From positions 124,001 to 188,000 of the forward strand of contig JAKVHY010000004.1 in assembly GCA_023284085.1 (NCBI GenBank): DNA of 64,000 nucleotides, written 5' to 3'. The DNA comes from Shewanella benthica. Lineage in GTDB: Bacteria; Pseudomonadota; Gammaproteobacteria; Enterobacterales; Shewanellaceae. This document shows positions 19,793 through 30,836 of the stretch, piece by piece. Positions within the stretch are counted from its first letter, which is position 1. The number at the start of each line of letters is the position of its first letter. The position numbers were made by a program, and so were the translations under genes. The notes under the pieces are model-generated. The model ran no database searches. It was not told the DNA's origin and worked only from the letters and a program-made list of their open reading frames with translations.

Positions 19793-19823
19793 AAAAAATG
19801 CCGTTCACCTCAGTGAACGGCAT
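19793..19823 (-). terminator. terminator after the flavoprotein gene
   Basis: Arms ATGCCGTTCAC and GTGAACGGCAT (19798-19823) with a four-base loop, followed on the minus strand by a run of T. It separates the flavoprotein from apbE and would make apbE expression depend on partial read-through or its own promoter. Confidence 0.8.
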
Positions 19824-19848
19824 ATTATCTTCAAACATCTGCTAGCAA

Positions 19849-21621
<1,773 letters not shown>

Positions 21622-21632
21622 TCAATCTGATA

Positions 21633-22379
21633 CTAGAAGGTAAAACCAACCGCGACGCCATATTCGATGCCATCATTAGGCGCGGCGCCCCAGCTATCGA
21701 ACTGTGTCAGGTGCAACTTGGTATAGAAAGAATCACTCACACTTGTCTTTAACGTAGTGATGATCTGATGTCCGTAGCTGGCATAACCTAAGGTACTCAT
21801 ATGATCTTCATCACGATCGATCTGCCCTTCATAGTTAACAGATAAGGAATGCTTAAGCCCCATTGCCGAGAATGGGTAACGGGCGTTGATCACCACGGCA
21901 TAACCGCTTAATCCATCAAAACTCTCCCCGGTAGGATCGAAGTGAGCCGCTGAATAGTTGAGTCCGACGCCTGCATTCACGAACAGAGATCCAAACTTCT
22001 GGTTGGTGGTAACACCAAGATAGAAGTTGTCTTCCATCACGGTTCGATTAGAAACAAGAAAGTTCTGAGCCCAAATATTAAAGCTAGAATCGGCGATTTG
22101 CTTGTCTATAATAAGAAGTGATTTAACCGTTAGCTTGCCATCCTTGCCATGTTGGGCATCACTAATCTCACCTGGATTCTCCAGCTTCACATAAGCGATT
22201 AACGTTCCCCACTCGGCCTTATTAAAGTGAGTCAACTTAACAAAAGGCTGGTCATAAGCCCCTCCATTATCAGACTTAGTATCTGAGGTATAAGCTTTGT
22301 AGCCAATATCCAGAGAAGTCGCCGACATTGCTGGTGCCACAAGAAGCATGGTTAGTGCGGTTACAAGTTGCTTTTTCAT
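21633..22379 (-). CDS. OmpK/Tsx-like outer membrane channel
   Basis: Outer-membrane beta-barrel of about 248 residues with a clear signal peptide (MKKQLVTALTMLLVAPAMSA) and a C-terminal aromatic (VGFTF). The alternating pattern and DIGYKAYTSD/NFYLGVTTNQ segments resemble the nucleoside-channel Tsx/OmpK family. The start at 22379 has AAGGA in front. It lies 29 bp upstream of the flavoprotein in the same direction and probably lets that enzyme's substrate into the periplasm. Confidence 0.75.
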   Translation of the reverse strand: MKKQLVTALTMLLVAPAMSATSLDIGYKAYTSDTKSDNGGAYDQPFVKLTHFNKAEWGTLIAYVKLENPGEISDAQHGKDGKLTVKSLLIIDKQIADSSFNIWAQNFLVSNRTVMEDNFYLGVTTNQKFGSLFVNAGVGLNYSAAHFDPTGESFDGLSGYAVVINARYPFSAMGLKHSLSVNYEGQIDRDEDHMSTLGYASYGHQIITTLKTSVSDSFYTKLHLTQFDSWGAAPNDGIEYGVAVGFTF

Positions 22380-22746
22380 AGAGCTATTCCTTAATAAAAT
22401 CATCCGAAATAGAATAAACAACCAAGCAATATTAATTGTGAGCTAGCTCGATATCTACTTTTGATTTAAATATCACTGTGGGTTTGAGAAGTAAAACCTA
22501 TTAAAATGGTGCTGACACGAACAATTAAATAATTTACAATGTGAAAGTTACGTCAAAACTTTATGGACAACAAAGCAAAAAAAACCACTAAAAAGTAAAT
22601 AACAAACAAATAAATTTAGGTTCGTTAAAAACAATTAAGTGGATAGTGTAAATATATATTAATCACATTGTTATATATTAGACTAAAATAATAATACCTT
22701 ATTTAAAGCAAGGGAGTTCAATGGCCAAAACATTCATTATCTTCAG
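22380..22746. other. intergenic region upstream of the porin gene
   Basis: An AT-rich control region of 367 bp for the porin-flavoprotein transcript. I saw only half-matches to CRP (TGTGA at about 22541) and no exact FNR site. Confidence 0.4.
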
Positions 22747-23955
22747 TCAGGTTATAATTAATGATGCATGGAATTTGTTATCGACAGTAGTCGAATGATA
22801 CTGCCAGTCTAACTGTTTAGCTAAACGTTCAACGAGCATGAGTCCCAGACCAAATCCGCTGCGATTATGAGGTGACACTATATTGGTGATATCAATTCGC
22901 TTACCCGACTGCTCTATTCGTACACCTCGAGCACCGTGCTCTAAACTATTGCGTACCAAGTTATTTAAAATAATAGTCAGTGGTTCTTTCAACACGATCA
23001 ATTCAGTATCATCACAAATTAACTCTATCTGGGTGTCATCTCCTTGTGCATATTGTTGATCAAAAATGATTTGCCGTAACAATTCATCCAGTTTGACAGG
23101 ACTAGAGTGCATAGCAGAACACTCAGAACTCATCATCCAAAGTAAAGTCTCGGTAATAGACTTCATCTGACTTGTTGCTTGACTAGCGTGCAACGTAGGC
23201 CCATTTAGCTTGCCTTGTTGCAGGGTTAAAATATCAAAAGAGGACTGACATATCGCAATAGGAGTACGAAGCTCATGGCTGGCAAAACGCAAAAAAGAGA
23301 GTTCGCGTTGCTGCGCCTCTTTTAACTGTCTTATCGAGATATCCAGAGCATCGACTATCGATTGCAGCTCGGAATAACATTGTTGAGGGAAGTTAAGGCT
23401 TTGCATTTTTTGCCAATCATGCTGTTTAATCGCACGACTGATTTGATGAACAGGAGAGATCACTCGACTTTGTAGATAAAAGGCTAAACTGGCGACAACT
23501 CCAAATGTCATCGTGATCAGCAAACAGATCGCCGCCATATTTTTAGGCGCAAACTCAAGATCATGGGTGGCATTATAATTTAGCCACACGTATAAGTTTT
23601 GCCCTGATGCCTGCTGATACACCATCAGCGCATCGATGAACTGACCATTATGGTGATGATATTCAACTTCATTTATTGCTGTCGGTTTAATACCCTGTGT
23701 GATCGATTTAACTTGCTCTGGAGCGCTATTCCAATCTGTGTATATTTTGATATTGTCTGTTTGATAAAGGTTACCGGTATCGGCCAGATATTGCTCAGCC
23801 GCCTGGGCGGCACTTTTCATGGTGATGTCATGCATACTAAACATCCCTGTACACATCATACATAGCGGAATAAATATGTTGATAAGTAAGGTGACCCCTA
23901 AGAACACCACGCCATAGCATTGATAGACACGCTTTAAACTCATTTTATGCTTCAC
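22747..23955 (-). CDS. sensor histidine kinase
   Basis: Membrane kinase of 402 residues. Two membrane helices flank a periplasmic domain (about 35-135). A short linker leads to the H-box FASHELRTPIAI and a degenerate ATP domain with N-box NNLVRNSLEHG and G-box SGFGLGLMLVERL. GTG at 23955 is the better start because AAAGGTGG precedes it; it overlaps the end of the regulator gene. The pair probably controls the porin and flavoprotein genes downstream. Confidence 0.9.
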   Translation of the reverse strand: MKHKMSLKRVYQCYGVVFLGVTLLINIFIPLCMMCTGMFSMHDITMKSAAQAAEQYLADTGNLYQTDNIKIYTDWNSAPEQVKSITQGIKPTAINEVEYHHHNGQFIDALMVYQQASGQNLYVWLNYNATHDLEFAPKNMAAICLLITMTFGVVASLAFYLQSRVISPVHQISRAIKQHDWQKMQSLNFPQQCYSELQSIVDALDISIRQLKEAQQRELSFLRFASHELRTPIAICQSSFDILTLQQGKLNGPTLHASQATSQMKSITETLLWMMSSECSAMHSSPVKLDELLRQIIFDQQYAQGDDTQIELICDDTELIVLKEPLTIILNNLVRNSLEHGARGVRIEQSGKRIDITNIVSPHNRSGFGLGLMLVERLAKQLDWQYHSTTVDNKFHASLIIT

Positions 23956-24619
23956 AGGCTGCCACCTTTAAACACAAACCAATCCCGCGCACGGTATGCA
24001 AGTAGTGATGTTTATAGGGTTTATCGACAATTTTTCTCAACAAATGAATATGACTCCTTAAGCTATCACTATCAGGCAAACAATCCGGCCACAATAGACG
24101 TTCGACCTCTTCTCGTTCGACCGTTTCAGGGCTGCGTCTAGCTAACAGGGATAATATTTTCCACCCCGTACGCGACAGTAAAAGCTCTTCCCCTAACCTG
24201 TGTACTCTATGACCCGCAAAATCAAACTCTAACTCTCCAATTTTTAGTAACTTAGGAGCTGGGCGACGCTCTGCAATCACTTTCAGTCTGGCTACCAACT
24301 CGGGCATAGCGAAAGGTTTGATCAGATAATCATCCGCACCAACTTCGAAGCCTGAAAGTTTATCTTGCAACCCGCTTCGTGCAGTTAGCATAATCACAGG
24401 TGAAATGACGCACTGATCTTTCCACCTTTTACATGCTTCAAGTCCATCTCCATCAGGCAGGTTCAAATCAAGAATAATGGCATCAAAAATACGGCTAAAC
24501 ACGGCACTTTCTGCCTGCATGATGGATTCGGCATAGTCGCATTCAATACCTTTCAACTCTAGATAGTGAATGATGTTTTTAGCTAACAGACGGTTGTCTT
24601 CAACCAGCAATACCAACAT
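23945..24619 (-). CDS. OmpR-family response regulator
   Basis: Regulator of 224 residues. The receiver domain has the phosphorylated Asp in DAIILDLNLPDGDG and the conserved Lys in DDYLIKPFAMPEL. The C-terminal winged helix ends ...HHYLHTVRGIGLCLKV. It overlaps its partner kinase by 11 bases and lies 3 bases downstream of the LuxR-type gene, so all three are one transcript. Confidence 0.93.
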   Translation of the reverse strand: MLVLLVEDNRLLAKNIIHYLELKGIECDYAESIMQAESAVFSRIFDAIILDLNLPDGDGLEACKRWKDQCVISPVIMLTARSGLQDKLSGFEVGADDYLIKPFAMPELVARLKVIAERRPAPKLLKIGELEFDFAGHRVHRLGEELLLSRTGWKILSLLARRSPETVEREEVERLLWPDCLPDSDSLRSHIHLLRKIVDKPYKHHYLHTVRGIGLCLKVAACEA

Positions 24620-24622
24620 TAA

Positions 24623-25381
24623 TTATATAATCTCCAGCTGATGGGCAATATGTACTAGATTGGCTCGATTACTCGCCGAGAGTTTATTTCTCATCGACTC
24701 TAAATGATATTCCACACCACGAACCGTAATGTGAAGCTGTGCTGATATTTCATGATTATGCAGTCCTATTGCCGCCATTTTCAGTGCTTTGATCGCAGTT
24801 TGGTTAAATAGATTAGATTGGAGGTATGGATTTAACTCATCATGATAGTGCTCGAATAACACCATTTGAGCTTGCTTTAGGCTAAGATCTAATCCTGAAA
24901 AATTAAGTTCGCTAGAGTCATATTTAGATAATAGAGTGAAGCGGCCACACCATACGCTCGAAGAAAAATGCCGCAGTGGATAACTCACCACAGTGTTAAT
25001 TCCATAAGAGTTAAATAGCTTCTTCGCCTTGTTAGCTTGATCATTTTCTAACAACTGATAACAGTAAGGCTCATCTAACTGCAGCGCTGGGGCGAAATTA
25101 ATGTCACTTGGAGCCACCCTAGCCATATACTGATTTTGTAGCAATTGAACCTTAGACGATGAGCTCAAAATACCATCGGTTCTATGTAGCACGCGACGAG
25201 TCAGTATGTTTTTTTTACAGTTTTGCAGATAATCTTGGTGAGCACGATTTGCAATGCCCTGAAACCAAAAACCAGCAAAACCATGTCGATTAATCGCCGA
25301 CTTGATGGGATTCAGAATTAGAGGGTTAATCACTATACCAGCTGTAAATTTGCTATTGTTATCTTGCAAAGAACCTTGCAT
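24623..25381 (-). CDS. LuxR-family transcriptional regulator
   Basis: About 252 residues. The C-terminal 60 residues form a LuxR-type helix-turn-helix (ALKMAAIGLHNHEISAQLHITVRGVEYHLESMRNKL). The N-terminal 180 residues look like an autoinducer-binding-type or related ligand domain, without clear signal-binding residues that I can confirm. No LuxI gene is nearby. The start at ATG 25381 is preferred over GTG 25396. It heads the transcript that includes the two-component system. Confidence 0.8.
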   Translation of the reverse strand: MQGSLQDNNSKFTAGIVINPLILNPIKSAINRHGFAGFWFQGIANRAHQDYLQNCKKNILTRRVLHRTDGILSSSSKVQLLQNQYMARVAPSDINFAPALQLDEPYCYQLLENDQANKAKKLFNSYGINTVVSYPLRHFSSSVWCGRFTLLSKYDSSELNFSGLDLSLKQAQMVLFEHYHDELNPYLQSNLFNQTAIKALKMAAIGLHNHEISAQLHITVRGVEYHLESMRNKLSASNRANLVHIAHQLEII

Positions 25382-25941
25382 AAAACCACCATACACATCA
25401 AACCAATCAAAAAGTCATCTTGAATTAAGTAACGAGTTGAGTGAGCTCATCTAATGGCCCTCCGCAGCGCTTGTAACTCCAGCTCACCCACATGACACGA
25501 CTATATCTTTAGGCTTGAACCATACCCAAATCTCTTACATTGATAAACTTTGTTAAACAAGATCTTCTAAGTACACAACAAAGATATAAAAATGTTTATT
25601 GTGATTTAACTTTTTGACGTGATTTTGACGATGTTTGACATATACTTATCTAGATATTCTCAGAAAAACAGTTTATACACCTAATTAAAACCCGAAAGTC
25701 AGTGATTAACAGCTTCTCCATAAAGGTTTAGCCTTCGATCATATAATTTTCTTTTGTATCCTCCAGACTCACACCCGCCAACAAAAACATAAGCCATTGA
25801 TACTAATCAGCTTAAGCCTCATTAACAAGATTTAATCCTGCCGGTAATCATTCCACTTTACTTCGCCATAAAAAGTTCTAAAATCCGCCTCCAGATTCAA
25901 TCGTTTAACCAAAAAATTAAACTGTTCACTAGGAGATAAGG
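25382..25941. other. intergenic region between divergent LuxR-type and MFS genes
   Basis: 560 bp without an open frame worth calling, AT-rich near the middle. I recognised no RNA gene or repeat. Confidence 0.45.
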
Positions 25942-27114
25942 GTGGATACTACCGCCGTTCATGATTCCAAAAATAGCACCTTAGTTCCGGTCCTGGGACT
26001 GTCATTCTTTGCTGTAGCCTCTGGCTTCTTGATGAGTCTAATCCCCTTATCATTGAGCTCGTTTGAACTGAAGCAAAGCTTAGTCCCCTGGCTTGCTAGC
26101 ATCTTCTACTTAGGATTACTGGTCGGCGCCACCAGCGTCGAGAGAGTCATTAGTAAAATTGGCCACAGGGTCGCTTTTATCGTATTTCTCTGCCTCTTGA
26201 TTACCAGCATCATCACCATGTTGCTGCTGCCCATCGAGCCAGTGTGGCTAGGGGCTAGATTTATCGCGGGTATGGCAGTGGCCGGAGTCTTTGTGGTGGT
26301 CGAGTCCTGGCTCTTGATGGCAGATAGCGCCAAAGCCAGAGCTAAGCGCCTAGGTCTATATATGACATCATTGTATGGCGGCAGTGCACTAGGGCAATTG
26401 GCTATAGGTCCATTAGGCACCGACGGGATAACACCTTTCCTCTATGTCATTGGCTTGTTGATGTTGGCCGTATTGCCACCTCTACTGATTAAATCGGGGC
26501 AACCTGAAAAGAAAGCTCAAGAAAAGATGCGCGTTAGCGAAATAAAGAAGTTGAGCCGCCCGGCAATCATAGGCTGCTTAATTTCAGGCTTACTGCTTGG
26601 TCCGATTTATGGGCTTATGCCTTGGTATATTTCGGCTCAGCCTGCTCAGGCCCAATACACAGGGATCTTAATGGCCTGCATCGTCTTGGGAGGCATGTTA
26701 ATACAGCCTTTGGTGAGCTATCTCTCCACAAGAGTAAGCAAGAGCTTGCTGATGGCCATGTTTAGTTTGTTAGGTACGCTTGCGGTTATGGGCTTAGTTG
26801 AATCTCAATCCCTGCTGTTAATTGGAGTTAGTTATCTGGTTTTAGGCGCAGCTAGCTTCGCTCTCTACCCTATAGCGATAACCTTGGCTTGTGATGCACT
26901 GCCTATGACTAAAATCGTATCGGCGACGGAGGTAATGTTACTCAGCTACAGCGTAGGCTCAGTTCTAGGGCCTATTTTGGCAACAACACTCACAGAGAGT
27001 GCTAATGGCATACTCTATTACTTTGGCGCCATCATGCTCAGCACTTGTCTATACATGCTCATCAAGAGCATAGAGAAGATACAGTCAGGGCATAAACCTG
27101 TGGCGGGTTTATAA
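25942..27114 (+). CDS. MFS transporter, YcaD-like
   Basis: Major facilitator protein of 390 residues with about 12 hydrophobic segments and the short loop SVERVISKIGHRVAF after helix 2, as in the YcaD/MFS_1 group. The start is GTG at 25942 with AGGAG six bases upstream. The substrate is unknown. It is a single gene followed by a strong terminator. Confidence 0.85.
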   Translation: MDTTAVHDSKNSTLVPVLGLSFFAVASGFLMSLIPLSLSSFELKQSLVPWLASIFYLGLLVGATSVERVISKIGHRVAFIVFLCLLITSIITMLLLPIEPVWLGARFIAGMAVAGVFVVVESWLLMADSAKARAKRLGLYMTSLYGGSALGQLAIGPLGTDGITPFLYVIGLLMLAVLPPLLIKSGQPEKKAQEKMRVSEIKKLSRPAIIGCLISGLLLGPIYGLMPWYISAQPAQAQYTGILMACIVLGGMLIQPLVSYLSTRVSKSLLMAMFSLLGTLAVMGLVESQSLLLIGVSYLVLGAASFALYPIAITLACDALPMTKIVSATEVMLLSYSVGSVLGPILATTLTESANGILYYFGAIMLSTCLYMLIKSIEKIQSGHKPVAGL

Positions 27115-27147
27115 GCTCCCTATTGCGAGAGTATAAAAGTAAAACAA

Positions 27148-27178
27148 AAAAGCGCTGAGATTTCAGCGCTTTCTTTCT
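27148..27178. terminator. bidirectional terminator
   Basis: AGCGCTGA and TCAGCGCT arms (27151-27170) with A-runs before and T-rich sequence after. It serves the MFS gene and, on the other strand, the M56-ankyrin gene. Confidence 0.8.
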
Positions 27179-27219
27179 AATTAGAATCGAGTGTAACACT
27201 TCAAAAAACCACGGCGTCA

Positions 27220-28857
27220 CTACATAGTACCTTGCGCTTCAGCTCCTTCACTGGCTAAGTAATCACGAATTTTTTGGCTCGATGCCTGATTGTAGGGACT
27301 ACGATATTCAGGGCCGCGCATCTCATTCACTTTAACGCCTAAGTTTACATCTGCCTTGTGACTAACCAGAAACTTCACCATATCTAAGTGACCACGGCGG
27401 CTGGCATTGATAAGCGCAGTCTCATCACCTTGAACAATTGCATCGATCTTAGCGCCGTGCTTTAACAGCAATTCGGCAATGTCCTGCTCGTTCCTGGCGG
27501 CTGCTATGATCAGCGGATTACCGTCACCTCGGGACGCTTGATTAGGATTGGCTCCTAATTCGATAAGCTTCTCTACCATGGCCAGGTTGCCCTTTCTCAC
27601 TGCCACGATAAGCGCTGTACCATCACCAAACAGCGGCGTATTAATATCGGCGCCATCATTGATTAGAGACTCAATCACACTAATCCTGTTCGCCTGTACC
27701 GCAGCTACCAGCAACTCCGCGTCGCCCTGGTTCATGGCATCTGTGGCGATATGACTCGCCTGTTCCACCAGTGACCCCTCTAAACCCACCTTAGCAAATG
27801 GTGCACTCTGCCATACCAGAGTCGATGTGAGCACAACCAGAGATATCCCAAGTAATGGACCCAATTTTTTACCACGTAAATGTGAACTGTTTTCCATGTC
27901 TAATATTCCTTCTATACGTATGAAAAGTTGCTTCTTCTTGTTGAACATAGATACGCCATGTACCAGCGGGCTATGTTCTAATCCGACTTTGACACTATTG
28001 AGCAGAGACTGAGCATAGGACGAGCTATCGCCAGTTTGGCGTGCAGCAAATTCATCACAGGCGAGTTCTCGATTGAGATTGATCTGTTTATTAAAAATCG
28101 ACAGCAAGGGATTCCACCAAAACAGGCAGGTGATCAACCTTTGCAGCAGAGAAAACCAGATATCGTAACGCTTTATATGACCAAGCTCATGATAGAGGAT
28201 ATTCTCAATATCCTGAGCCTCCAGCTCCTCCAGCAAGTTAGCCGGAAATAAGATCACAGGCTGCAGATAACCCACTACCATAGGGCTGGTGATGCCATAG
28301 GACTTGAGTAACTTTGTTTTACCCAGCTGCGGATAATCCTTAAGATATCTAGCCGTTGGCACACGGATCCCGCTTCCGATCAAGCCCTGTGTACTGCTCC
28401 ATGCTATGACTAAGCCTATCAAGCGTTTTACCGTTCCAAAAGCCATGATAATCAGTAACAGCACTAACAAATATGCCAATACTTGGGTATCGTTTTGACT
28501 AGCATTCGCAGCATCTGAATCTTGAACTAATCTGCCTCCGGCGACTTCCAGTTTATTTTGGCTCTGAGTGTTCAGGCTAACCTGGTCATGCTTATTTTCA
28601 CTGGCTTCTATTGAGCCAGTCGTCAAGGCGGGTGATTGAGGGATAAAAACACTGCTGAGCACTGGCAGTAGTATCGATAGCAGGAGTCCATGCATCCAGA
28701 GACTGGCCTTAATCTCAGCACCTAGCCTGGCAACCAAGCGGGTAAAAATCGCTAATACGGTCAGTATCAACAGGCTTTGCCATAGATGAGCGACGACGAT
28801 TTCACTCAGATAATGAAACAGCTCGGCAATCAAGGAGGCATAGGCTGAGTTAGCCAT
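27220..28857 (-). CDS. BlaR1-like M56 peptidase with periplasmic ankyrin repeats
   Basis: About 545 residues. The N-terminal 370 residues are a BlaR1/MecR1-type M56 integral membrane metallopeptidase with zinc motif HELGH near residue 224 and four or so membrane helices. After the last helix (about 345-360) come four to five ankyrin repeats (e.g. DGTALIVAVRKGNLAMVEKLIELGANPNQ) instead of the usual penicillin-binding sensor. In this topology the repeats would be periplasmic. BlaR1 proteins cleave the BlaI repressor on sensing a signal; here the sensed molecule is probably a protein or polymer. The start overlaps the blaI-like stop as TGATG. Confidence 0.88.
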   Translation of the reverse strand: MANSAYASLIAELFHYLSEIVVAHLWQSLLILTVLAIFTRLVARLGAEIKASLWMHGLLLSILLPVLSSVFIPQSPALTTGSIEASENKHDQVSLNTQSQNKLEVAGGRLVQDSDAANASQNDTQVLAYLLVLLLIIMAFGTVKRLIGLVIAWSSTQGLIGSGIRVPTARYLKDYPQLGKTKLLKSYGITSPMVVGYLQPVILFPANLLEELEAQDIENILYHELGHIKRYDIWFSLLQRLITCLFWWNPLLSIFNKQINLNRELACDEFAARQTGDSSSYAQSLLNSVKVGLEHSPLVHGVSMFNKKKQLFIRIEGILDMENSSHLRGKKLGPLLGISLVVLTSTLVWQSAPFAKVGLEGSLVEQASHIATDAMNQGDAELLVAAVQANRISVIESLINDGADINTPLFGDGTALIVAVRKGNLAMVEKLIELGANPNQASRGDGNPLIIAAARNEQDIAELLLKHGAKIDAIVQGDETALINASRRGHLDMVKFLVSHKADVNLGVKVNEMRGPEYRSPYNQASSQKIRDYLASEGAEAQGTM

Positions 28858-29249
28858 CACGCCCCCTTGCCCTGCTTACTCTTGTCTATCTTATCTTGCA
28901 ACGTTTGCAGGGTATCGAGATCGATATCATTCTCTTCGAGCAGGTGCTGAGCCAGTACATCTGGCGAGCCACCGAAGAATTGCTTCAACACGTTCTTCAA
29001 CGCATCGCTTCTGGCCGAGGCCTTATTCTTCAAAGGAAAATAGATGAAGGCCCTGCCCTCTTTGCGATAATCTACATGACCCTTCTCATGCAATATCTTA
29101 AACATGGTCTGCACTGTGGTATGGGCGACGACTTTAGATTTTGACAATTCATCGGTGATATCACGTACAGAGGCTTCTTTAACGCGCCAGAGGATCTCCA
29201 TGATCTCCTGCTCTGAATCGGTCAATACAGCTTGCTTCTTTCTCGCCAT
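28857..29249 (-). CDS. BlaI/MecI-family transcriptional repressor
   Basis: Winged-helix repressor of 130 residues (LTDSEQEIMEILWRVKEASVRDITDEL...TTVQTMFKILHEKGHV) with the C-terminal dimerisation segment of the family. It is paired with the M56 peptidase in one operon, the classical repressor and protease arrangement. Two palindromes upstream are the likely autoregulatory operators. No beta-lactamase gene is adjacent, so the regulon is unknown. Confidence 0.93.
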   Translation of the reverse strand: MARKKQAVLTDSEQEIMEILWRVKEASVRDITDELSKSKVVAHTTVQTMFKILHEKGHVDYRKEGRAFIYFPLKNKASARSDALKNVLKQFFGGSPDVLAQHLLEENDIDLDTLQTLQDKIDKSKQGKGA

Positions 29250-29275
29250 GGTTCCATCCGAATAGGGTTAAGTTT

Positions 29276-29339
29276 AAAACTAACGAATTAGTTTTAAGGC
29301 TAACAAAGCATCAGATTAGGATCAACTAATTAATTAGTT
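29276..29339. promoter_or_regulatory. two palindromic operators for the BlaI-like repressor
   Basis: AAAACTAA-N4-TTAGTTTT (29276-29295) and AACTAATT-AATTAGTT (29324-29339) share the half-site ACTAA/TTAGT, with centres 46 bp apart in the region before the blaI-like start. Family members bind such dyads in pairs. The half-site differs from the TACA/TGTA core of staphylococcal operators. Confidence 0.65.
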
Positions 29340-29410
29340 TTTAATATTTCAAATTGTTTCACCCATTGGTTATTCATTTTAAAACTGTTTTTAATGAGTC
29401 ATAAAAGCAT

Positions 29411-29437
29411 AAAAATGGAGCGATATATCGCTCCATT
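29411..29437 (-). terminator. terminator after the antiporter gene
   Basis: Perfect 20-bp palindrome with arms TGGAGCGATA and TATCGCTCCA (29416-29435), followed on the minus strand by a T-run. Confidence 0.75.
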
Positions 29438-29470
29438 AAACTTGTTAGATCTAGGTTGTCTGCTTGAAAG

Positions 29471-30682
29471 CTAGTTATCTTCCCGATGAGACTTGGCATA
29501 CCAAGTTGCGAAGGGTTGCGCCGTCAATCCATGGGCAAAGATACTCATCAATACGGTCACAGTGACTACGGAATAGACTGTCTCAAAACCCTCTATCGAT
29601 CCCATCTCATGGGCCACGATCAGCACATAAAGGATAGATGCGATGCCTCTGGGCCCGAACCAGGCGATAAAGAACATGGTCGACAGGTCCAACTTAGCAC
29701 CGATTAAGCTGATGATAACCGGCAGCATGCGCAGCACAGTCAGACTTAAGAAGGCATAGAGGACAACGTCTAAACTGATATGAGCCAAGGTGATAGGCAC
29801 AAACGCGAGTCCAAACAGGAAGAAACTCACCAAGACAAATAACTCGCCTTCGGTCTCGGCAAAATCTTCGATATGCTGCCTGGTTGTCTCACAGGTATTA
29901 CCGGCATAAAGCCCGGCAAAGAAGGCGGCGATGAAGCCATTACCCGACAGAGACTCCGCCAGATAAAACGACAGTATGGCTAATGCTATGGGGATCAAGT
30001 TCTGATAATTTGACTCCATCCAATTGTGTTTAACCGCCTTGACCGTGATTCTAGTGCCCAGATAACCTACGGCTCCACCGACCAGGGCACCAAAGATGAT
30101 CTGCTCGAACACATAGGCGACCCAAGAGTTATCTTGGGCCTGAGTCAGGCCACTGCTGATCATGGCCACCACGGTTAATACTAAAGGGAAGACGATGCCA
30201 TCGTTTAAGCCGCTCTCCACATTGATACTGGAGCGTATCTTCTTCGGTACCTTAGGATCAGACACCACCGCCTTACCTAGTGCCGCATCCGTCGGCGTGA
30301 GCAATAAGGCCAACAGAATAAGATAGATCAGAGGTTCATCGGGGAAAATCAGAGTCGCGACAAAGGTACCGGCAAGAACAGTGATTGGCAGACCGATAAA
30401 CAGCAGCCTGGCGGGGATCTTCCAGGACTTTCGCAACAAGTTAAGATCCAGCAGGGCCGCATCGGCAAAGAGCACAAGCACCAGAGCAATTTCGACGATA
30501 ATCGTCACAAATTCGGCGTTGACCTCCACCTGAGTAATATTAAAACCAAAGGGAGAGAGCAATAGCCCGAATCCGGTAAACATCATGGGGCCAGAGATAT
30601 TTTTCCGGGATAATGCCTTAGAGATATAGCCATAGAGCAGCACAACCAATGCAATAACTAAAATGACTATATGTTCGTCCAT
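29471..30682 (-). CDS. CPA1-type cation/proton antiporter
   Basis: Membrane antiporter of about 403 residues with 11-12 hydrophobic segments, the family segments LLTPTDAALGKAVV and SGLNDGIVFPLVL (the acidic ion-binding pair), and GPRGIASILYVL. Start ATG 30682 has AGGGA six bases upstream. It probably exchanges Na+ or K+ for protons. It stands alone between terminators. Confidence 0.88.
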   Translation of the reverse strand: MDEHIVILVIALVVLLYGYISKALSRKNISGPMMFTGFGLLLSPFGFNITQVEVNAEFVTIIVEIALVLVLFADAALLDLNLLRKSWKIPARLLFIGLPITVLAGTFVATLIFPDEPLIYLILLALLLTPTDAALGKAVVSDPKVPKKIRSSINVESGLNDGIVFPLVLTVVAMISSGLTQAQDNSWVAYVFEQIIFGALVGGAVGYLGTRITVKAVKHNWMESNYQNLIPIALAILSFYLAESLSGNGFIAAFFAGLYAGNTCETTRQHIEDFAETEGELFVLVSFFLFGLAFVPITLAHISLDVVLYAFLSLTVLRMLPVIISLIGAKLDLSTMFFIAWFGPRGIASILYVLIVAHEMGSIEGFETVYSVVTVTVLMSIFAHGLTAQPFATWYAKSHREDN

Positions 30683-30836
30683 GCTCAATCCCTGAAAGTT
30701 AGTTTTTGTTTATTTTTCACCGCTGTAGCGGGTAAACTAACAAACTCTCCCCCCATTAGCTAACTTTGACTGGGCCGATCATAAACTGAACCCTAGCGAC
30801 AAATGGACACTCGACAACTTATACCGCTTGGTATAA

